Assembly: GCA_013400115.1 (NCBI GenBank)
Contig: VXBP01003514.1
Span: 193,888 to 257,887, forward strand
Direction of reading: 5' to 3'
Length of the DNA stretch: 64,000 nt
From: Rhinopomastus cyanomelas
Lineage: Eukaryota; Chordata; Aves; Bucerotiformes; Rhinopomastidae
Shown here: positions 57,367 to 64,000 of the stretch, piece by piece
Numbering within the stretch: the stretch's first letter is position 1
Layout: the number at the start of each line of letters is the position of its first letter
Translations under genes and position numbers: made by a program
The notes under the pieces: generated by a model
What the model was told of the DNA's origin: nothing
What the model saw: only the letters and a program-made list of their open reading frames with translations
The model's database searches: none

Positions 57367-57716
57367 TGAGACGTGCTGGTTAAGGTGCTGTTCTGCTATT
57401 TGCACCTTCTTTAAGGACTGCTTAGGCACAAGAGGGAACTACTTTGCCAGCCCTCTGCCAAGTGAAGGGAGCTGCGCGGCTCAGATGCTGCGTTAATGAA
57501 GAGCTCGGATCCCTGTCCCGGTGAGCAAGCCAGACATTGCAAGGGACATGGACAGGCAGTTTGGATTGGAAATAGGTTAAAATCACTGAACTTCCCTTGT
57601 TTTAGTAAGTGGTCTTGGAAAACAAGGCTGAATTCAGAGTTTACTGAAGGTAACGAGTATTTCTACTTCACTTGTGAGGGTGTTGCTGTTTTTCACGGCA
57701 ATCTGGAGTTAAAGAC
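57367..57716. other. Unique sequence with a few CpG
   Basis: Around 57470-57525 there are CpG-bearing bases (GAGCTGCGCGGC, GATGCTGCGTTAATG, CCCGGTGAGC). The last string resembles a splice donor, but no exon can be defined. Confidence 0.45.
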
Positions 57717-58087
57717 TGATGGAGCTGGGTCTCTTGAGCTTGGAAAAAAGGAGACTGAGGGGTGACCTCATTAATGCTGATAAATATGTGAAAGGTGGGT
57801 GTCAGGAGGATGGGGCCAGGCTCTGCTCAGGGGCACCCAATGATAGGACAAGGGGCAATGGGTGTGAGCTGGAACAGAGGAGGTTCCACATCAGTATCAG
57901 AAGGAACATGTTGATGAGGGTGACAGAGCCCTGGAAGGGGCTGCCCAAGGGGGTTGTAGAGTCTCCTTCTCTGGAGATGTTTCAAACCCACCTGGATGTG
58001 TCCCTGTGTGACTTGATCTAGACAGGGAGATTGGACTGAATGGTCTTTTGAGTGCCCTTCCAATGCCTCATGTTCTGTGATTCTGTA
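57717..58087 (+). mobile_element. CR1 LINE fragment, type A
   Basis: Sense, from GATGGAGCTGGGTCTCTTGA through GGTGGGTGTCAGGAGGATGG to GTTCTGTGATTCTGTAG. A small deletion removes the GATCCTGCTGTGGC segment near 58021. The 100-codon sense frame across it is CR1 and not a gene. Confidence 0.95.
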
Positions 58088-58464
58088 GTCACACAGGCAC
58101 TTACAGAGCCAGGTAATCTCTTGGCAGACTTGATCTCATAACAAAATACCTATGATTTTCAAGGGAAGAGATAGTCCTACACACGCCAGAATGGTTCGTC
58201 TGTACACGACACATGGTGTGATCCCAGATCATTCGCAGGGAGAAGAAAGGGAGTAGAGCTCTGGTGCCAGTGCCTGCGTGCAGGGGGCTGAAGACTGTGA
58301 ACTTTCTCCTTCCTCAGTGCACTTGTACAAGTCCACAAACCCCCCACACACACGTATTTTGTGCCGCAAAACTCTAGTGAATGTCATGCTGGTGGATTTT
58401 TATAGTAGCTCAGACACTGTGCTTTACATGAACCTTAGGTGGCCAAAGTCTTATTGGTTAAATT
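58088..58464. other. Unique non-coding sequence
   Basis: Nothing recognised. Confidence 0.55.
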
Positions 58465-58533
58465 AGAGAACATTAGGGATCGGAAGGGACCTCAAAAGAT
58501 CATCTAGCCCAATCCCCCCGCCACAGCAGGATA
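58465..58533 (-). mobile_element. CR1 LINE fragment, type A, very short and tail-less
   Basis: Starts at AGAGAACATTAGGGATCGGA without the tail repeats and ends at GCCACAGCAGGATA. Confidence 0.88.
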
Positions 58534-60429
58534 CAGAAACATCTCTCTCCTCAGTCTTCCACAATTATTTCTTTCATTCCAATTCTAAATTTAAAACATT
58601 TATGATAATTTCATGTGAAGACAGTCATTCTTTTTTAAATTTAACTCTGCCAGAAGCCAGACCACCACCCAGCACATGGGCAAGCATTGACATGTGTCCC
58701 ATGAGATCAACTCCTTCCCCTTGAATAAATGCCATTAACGTGTTGGGAAGCTCTGTGGTGATTCATGTCTGAACACTGTAGACCAGGACTGAGCTTTTAA
58801 ATGCTCCATCTATGTTTAGGCATAGATTGCCACAGATAACTAACCTGGAAAATGGGCTGCAGAACAATGTGAGAATTCTTAGTCAGACTAGACTTCCAGT
58901 CACTGGCTCTTGCGTAACCTAAGATAAATAGAATTCTTGGTCATGAAGCTTAAAAACCTCAGGACGGAATGCTTGTCGCACATAACACTGTCTCGTTTCT
59001 ACTTTGTCAGCTGTAAAAATTCATCTCCTCATTAAGAAAAAAGAAAAGAATGGAAGAAACCAAAGTTTAAGAAGCATATGTTTGCATTGAAAGCCCTTTC
59101 GCTGTTGGCTGGGTTTGGAGACGCGCTCGCGTTCTAATACCGCTTGCACTAAACACTGGGAGCTCGAGTTTTTTGCAGAAAAATTCACACAAACATTCTG
59201 CTCCTAATCCAAACAGAGGGGGTTGTGATCTGAACCTTCAAACAGAACCTTTCGCTGTTTGGCTTCTCAGCTCAGTAGCACCAACGTGGTCTGACAAGCG
59301 TCATGCGCTGTAATTAATAATTGTTGTAAGAGAGAAAGGGTCTTTAAGGCAGAAAACCCGCTGCATATAGCTTGTCTGCTTCTTTTAACCAAATAAGGGA
59401 ACGGGGCACTTCACTGTTTATAACAGCACCATGAAACACGAGGTTTCAAACTGTTAAAGAAAACACATTGACATTTTCCTGCCCATTTCCAAGGTTCTTC
59501 AACTTCTAAAGAAGAAAGCTCGAGCCCCAAAGCCCCCCAAAACCGGCTACGATTCTCCGGTGGATTTATAGAAACCCCCATTTTTCACTTGTCTGAAGAC
59601 TTTAACAAAGCTTCAGGGATGAACAACACTCTCACCCAAGTGCTGGCGTTTCTGCAAGGGCTGCACACACAGCTCAGGACGAGTAAACATGTGAAAATCA
59701 ATGCCTGAGGATGACAGAAAGCGGAACTAATTAGAGACGCCCAAGACAAGGAGATCATTTTTCTGAGACAAACACGTCAATATTTATCGCATAAATAAAG
59801 CCAGTGCTGCAGCGAATCTGGTGGGATTCATAAACACACATCTGGCCCAGTAACCTTTTGGTAATTCTAACATAAATGCTAATCAAATATGTAGAGAGAG
59901 TTCAGCCCTGCACTAGACCTTCCTGAAGCTACCACTTTAGCCCCTTATCCAAACTTCACCTTTATATTTTCTGACATCTTCTAAGGTTCTCTAATGACCA
60001 AGCTCTGTTTGTCAGACCTCTGTCTGGTTAGCTCTTGGCTCTCCTGCTTCTGATGCCAGTCCTATCTGGTGCTGATCACCCCTTCATCTTGCTGGAGGTT
60101 GCGTTGGCATCAGGCCCAGCCCCAAGCAGATGAAAATCCTCTGGATTTTATTCTCTGCTACTAGTTTGAATTATGTTCTGAACAGCTGTCGAGTTTTCCC
60201 TCCCCAGAAACAAGGGCAATGAAAAGGAGGTGTCTTCCTCAGTGCTGGCAAAAAACATGAGGTGTGTTAGAGGTTCTGAAGCTTTGTCATGCTGAAGATG
60301 ATACCACATGAAGTTTTCCTCACCAGCTGGGTGTTTGATAGTCAATCAAGGCAAAGCTAGGCACCCCCAGAATGCTGAAACTGCTGCCACCACCTTTTCC
60401 CATTTCACAACCAGATTCTTTTAAGGCAA
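58534..60429. other. Unique non-coding sequence, 1.9 kb
   Basis: No repeat. A short CpG cluster (AGACGCGCTCGCG, 59119-59131). Around 59300-59340 the string CTGTAATTAATAATTGTTGT offers homeodomain- and SOX-type sites. This could be a conserved non-coding element, which needs alignment to other birds. No coding feature. Confidence 0.5.
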
Positions 60430-60620
60430 AGAATCACAGAACACTGGGGATTGTAGGGACCTCAAAAAATCTTCCAGTCCAATCCCCCTGCCACAGCAGG
60501 ATCACCTAGATCAAGTCACACAGGAACACATCCAGGTGGGTTTTAAACATCTCCAGAGGAGGAGACTCCACAACCACCCTGGGCAGCCCCTTCCAGTGCT
60601 CTGTCACCCTCACCATGAAG
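60430..60620 (-). mobile_element. CR1 LINE fragment, type A
   Basis: Antisense tail AGAATCACAGAACACTGGGG, body to CTCACCATGAAGAAAG. It lies back to back with a sense copy that starts about 80 bp to the right. Confidence 0.93.
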
Positions 60621-60699
60621 AAAGATCATGTGTCTCTCTTATTGTTTCGCTTTGGTCCATCATTTGCTCCAGCAGAGTCTGGCATCTAAGCAAGAACAA

Positions 60700-61036
60700 C
60701 CTCAGGAGCCAGGATAGGGTGGGAACTGACCTGTTGGAGAGCAGCGTAGGAGAAAGGAACCTGGAGGTTCCCAGGATGACCAGGAGCCAGCAATGAGCCC
60801 TTGTGAACAAGAAAGCCAACAGTATCCTGGGGTGGATCAGAAGGGCGGTGGTTAGCAGACTGAGAAAGGTTTTCCTCTCCCTCTACTCTGTCCTGATGAG
60901 ACCACATTTGGAATCTTGTGTCCAGTTCTGGGCCCCTCAGTTCCAGAAGGACACAGAGCTGCAGGGGGATTGAACTCGATGATCTTTTGAGGTCCCTTCC
61001 AGTCCCTGATGTTCTGTGATTCTGTGAATCTGTGAT
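60700..61036 (+). mobile_element. CR1 LINE fragment, type A, with large internal deletion
   Basis: The 5'-side part (GGTGGGAACTGACCTGTTGG, CCACATTTGGAATCTTGTGT, AGGACACAGAGCTG) joins directly at about 60960 to the last 75 bp (CAGGGGGATTGAACTCGATG) and the tail. Several hundred bases present in other copies are missing. Confidence 0.94.
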
Positions 61037-61897
61037 TACGGCTGGAAACTTCACTGAGTTTGAGGCTTTGGGTTTGGAGAGGTTAAGCTGCTTTGGCAGC
61101 ATTATCTCTCACCACGTCAAAAGCTTACTTCTATTTTTTTTTCAACTGTCTTGGGTGGAGATTTAAATAGAACAGCAAGAAAACCAGGTTGCATTCATCA
61201 CTTGACTTTACTTCTATTTGCTTGGTTAATAGAAGAATTTCCTGTCTGCAGGAAGGTTCCATGCTTGGAAAGAACCACTTCAGCTTGATTGAAACTTTAT
61301 AGGGCGCAGTTGACATTAGTGAATGAAGTCAAGTCCAGGAAGTTTGCACTGCTGCCTGAAAAGCAGTTCTATCAAACCTGACATCCCTGGGGAAAGGAGT
61401 GAGTGCAGCAACAAAAGACCCAGCAGGTACAGGCAGGGACATGGATTAAACCAGTGTTGCCCCCTAGAACTGCTCACGTGGAGCCATAATCCCTGTAAAA
61501 CTTCATTATCATGTATGGACTACCTCGCTTCCCTAAGCCAACGCATCCAAATGCCCAAGGAGTTCATTCAGATGTCTGAGAAAGATCTAGTGAGTACCAC
61601 TCATGGATGAGAAACAGATGTTTTCTGTGAATGTTGAAAATTCCAGGACAGTTTTTGTGATGATAGGGATTGCTCTGGTGTCCTTGGCAGCTTCCCTGGT
61701 GTCGTCGCTTGTATTGTTGGGATGGGCTGCAGAGATGGATGCTGTGGTCGTCGTTTAATGTCAGGCATCTACCAAAGGCGTCCCAGCAGCTGAGGGCACA
61801 CGTGTGAAATATCTGCAGATAAAAGAGGGAAAGAGCATAAATGAAAGGGAGGTAAAGAAAAAGAAGGTGTGTTTATCTAAGGGAAAAAGAGAAGGTA
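61037..61897. other. Unique non-coding sequence
   Basis: Nothing recognised. A nine-base T run occurs near 61133. Confidence 0.55.
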
Positions 61898-62240
61898 AAT
61901 CACAGAATTACAGAACATTAGGGATTGGAAGGGACCTTGAAAGAGCATCTAGTCCAATCCCCTTGCAGGATCCCCTAGACCAAGTCACACAGCAACACGG
62001 CCAGGTGAGTTTTAAACATCTCCAGAGAAGGAGACTCCACAACCCCCTTAGGCAGCTCCTTCCAATGCTCTGTCACCCTCACCGTGAAGAAGTTCCTTCT
62101 CTTATTGATGTGGAACCTCCTCTGCTCCAGCTCACACCCACTGCCCCTCGTCCTATCACTGGGTGCCCCTGAGCAGAGCCTGGCTCCATCCTCCTGACAC
62201 CCACCCTTCACACATTTATCAACATTAATGAGGTCACCCT
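61898..62240 (-). mobile_element. CR1 LINE fragment, type A
   Basis: Antisense tail AATCACAGAATTACAGAACA, body through CACACATTTATCAACATTAA to GAGGTCACCCTG. Close to the window's type A consensus. Frames across it on both strands are CR1-derived. Confidence 0.95.
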
Positions 62241-62667
62241 GAAAACAACTGTAGGATTAATGACTCATGAAATGTAATCAAGACACGAGGATGCTGGTGA
62301 ATGTTGAGCATTGAAGCACTAAATAAAAGTATCAGCAGATGATGTTCAGGAGAAACTCTAGTGACTGAGTTGACTGTCCAATGTCCCAGCAGCTAAGACA
62401 GGAACAGTTCTGCCTGGGGTGGAGCAATGTTGTGCAGTTCAGTACCAGCAAATCTGGAGCGTCTGCAAGTGCCGGAATTAAGGCTGCTGCTGCCACACAC
62501 ACACAAAAAATGCCTCTAACATAAACACAGTCGGTGACATGGCACACTGCAAGCAACACCACCAGTATTTTTGGAACCAAGGAAAAAGAAAGGGAGACAA
62601 ATCTGGCTGAGGCAACAGTGGACACTCCTAAACAGAGCTGCTTCTCTCCCCTGCTCCATCCCACCAA
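62241..62667. other. Unique non-coding sequence
   Basis: A short CA run (ACACACACAC) near 62497-62506. Nothing else recognised. Confidence 0.55.
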
Positions 62668-62773
62668 CTGTTCCTGTGCGACTGGATCTAGGGGATCCTG
62701 CCGTGGGAGGGGGATTGGACTGGATGATCTTTGGAGGTCCCTTCCAATCCCTAATGTCCTGTGATTCTGTGAC
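62668..62773 (+). mobile_element. CR1 LINE fragment, type A, short 3' end
   Basis: CTGTTCCTGTGCGACTGGAT, GATGATCTTTGGAGGTCCCT, tail TCCTGTGATTCTGTGACTG. Confidence 0.94.
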
Positions 62774-63917
62774 TGAAGAAACAGCCCCACACAGACACCC
62801 TCAAACTTTATTAAGCCAGGGACTTCCCTGATTTCAAGGTTTGGTAAGTGCAGTTGGGAGCCACCAGTGCTAAGGCTGGAAAAGACAGGCTTTGGTCTGA
62901 AGTTTGCAGGAGTGATGGTCTTTTATCCCTGGTAACTGGCCCTGTTGTCAGTAATGCACTAAGTAAACATTTACACACAAGAAGTAAAGCACAGACAAGT
63001 TAGCTGACTTATATCCATGGGCAAAGGGGTTAATGGGGTGAAAAGGATTCTCATCTCTTGACTCCCTCTTCTGCATTTCATCCACAAACAGATTCTTGAG
63101 TCACAGGACCCTTGTGGGTTTATGAAGAGTTTAAAGAATACATCACATCTTCAACAAACAGAAATTTACAAAGCCAGAAGAGTTTTCTCAAGCTGGAAAC
63201 CATTAATTAGCTGTTCTACCTACACTAAATAGGTAGGAAATAACAAACAATATTTTCATGGCTAGCAGCAGTTGCATTTTGCTCTCTGCAAACTGGAAGA
63301 GAGGGTGTCTGAGCAAAGAAACTTAAGGGCTGTGATCACACAGCAGCCAGGTTAATGCAGGGAGACTTGTAATCCAGCAGTGCACTGCTCCCAGTCTCCC
63401 CAGCCTCCCCAGAGACCTTCTGCCTTTGGTTCTGCCCAACTACCTCTATCTTTGGCCTGGAACAGACAATTTGATAGTAGAGGTTATCCCATCTGCAGGT
63501 TACGTTAGTTAAAACCCACTAAAAATCCTTCCTCAACGTGTCAGACGGACGAACACAACAGTGATCAGGCAGATCAGCACCTGTCTGAGCACTGAGAACA
63601 GGAAAAGCAACCCTCAGCAGGTCCAAGCGTGGTAAATCATAGGAAAATCTTACCAGTGAGGTCTGTGTCACTGTAGAACCATTTTCCCAAGCAGACTGAT
63701 AGAGGCTTGAAAGTTTCACACTTGGATCATCATCATACGGATGGTATAATCGTCCTGCGCGTGCTGTGACGGCACTGCCGAGCCATTTTAACTCTACGCA
63801 GGGTTGTGCAGGGCTCAGATGTGATTTTAAATGAGTTAAAATAGTTTAGCACTTGCAAAAGTCCTGTTTCCTCCTTGTGATTGTTACCTGCTGACTTACG
63901 GGTCCCACCTAAATGAA
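62774..63917. other. Unique non-coding sequence
   Basis: No CR1 or coding feature recognised up to the tandem repeat at the right edge. Confidence 0.55.
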
Positions 63918-64000
63918 GTTAGAGGAGTCTCCTTTGAGGTCTCATGTTAGGGGAGTCTTCTTTGAGGTCTCATGTTAGGGGAGTCTTCTTTGAGGTCTCA
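63918..64000. repeat. 28-bp tandem repeat, continuing past the window
   Basis: Unit starts are 63918, 63946 and 63974, exactly 28 bp apart. The unit is GTTAGGGGAGTCTTCTTTGA followed by GGTCTCAT. Copy 1 has AGAGGAGTCTCC in place of AGGGGAGTCTTC; copies 2 and 3 are identical over the visible bases. Copy 3 is cut by the window edge after 27 bp. Confidence 0.95.

Noticed and set aside
57470..57530. CpG-bearing stretch ending in a splice-donor-like CCCGGTGAGC, as a first-exon candidate
   Set aside because: No promoter, downstream exon or reading frame supports it.
1..64000. Search for endogenous retrovirus or other viral remnants, tRNA genes, CRISPR arrays and full-length LINE ORFs
   Set aside because: I saw no polymerase-type motifs, LTR pairs, tRNA T-loop context or regularly spaced short repeats that would support any of these. 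Diverged remnants could still escape reading by eye.

Overview
The window looks like non-coding nuclear DNA from a bird, either intergenic or deep within an intron. The organism call rests on about 40 fragments of the avian/reptilian CR1 LINE. They are recognised by the conserved 3'-terminal body and by the 8-bp tail repeat (ATTCTRTG). By my approximate spans they total 10-11 kb, about 17% of the window. That is denser than I would expect for a typical chicken or songbird region and would fit a lineage with a CR1 expansion such as the Piciformes (woodpeckers and allies). That placement is an inference from density only. I found no protein-coding gene that I can support, no tRNA or rRNA, no CRISPR, and no intact transposon ORF. 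The longest open frames all lie antisense or sense within CR1 copies.

The CR1 copies fall into three groups by sequence. Type A is the commonest; read antisense it begins AACATTAGGGATTGGAAGG. Type B ends in GGTTGGACTYGATGATCTT before the tail. Type C is a mixed set of more diverged copies, some like the classic chicken CR1. Nested insertions give a relative order: A inserted into C at 15.7-16.1 kb, and B inserted into A at 1.1-1.4 kb and 38.1-38.5 kb. All copies are short (700 bp or less) and most are 5'-truncated, as CR1 normally is. Several also carry internal deletions, and at least one has lost its 3' end.

Layout: 0-5.6 kb has a nested CR1 and long unique sequence. A GC-rich block lies at 9.4-10.2 kb. 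At 13.1-14.3 kb there is a CpG cluster with a CTCF-like motif, then a 46-47 bp minisatellite split by a type B CR1. From 15 to 22 kb the window is CR1-dense. From 22.0 to 26.5 kb there is no CR1, and this stretch includes a strong inverted repeat. From 28 to 35 kb there is a Z-DNA-type alternating tract, a second CpG cluster with a CTCF-like motif, and a third CTCF-like motif near 34.9 kb. From 43 to 51 kb CR1 is sparse. From 51 to 63 kb CR1 is dense again. The right edge runs into a 28-bp tandem array that continues past the window.

Nothing here amounts to a new biological system. The parts worth a second look are the candidate CTCF/CpG sites, the split minisatellite, the edge satellite, the inverted repeat and the CR1 nesting record.
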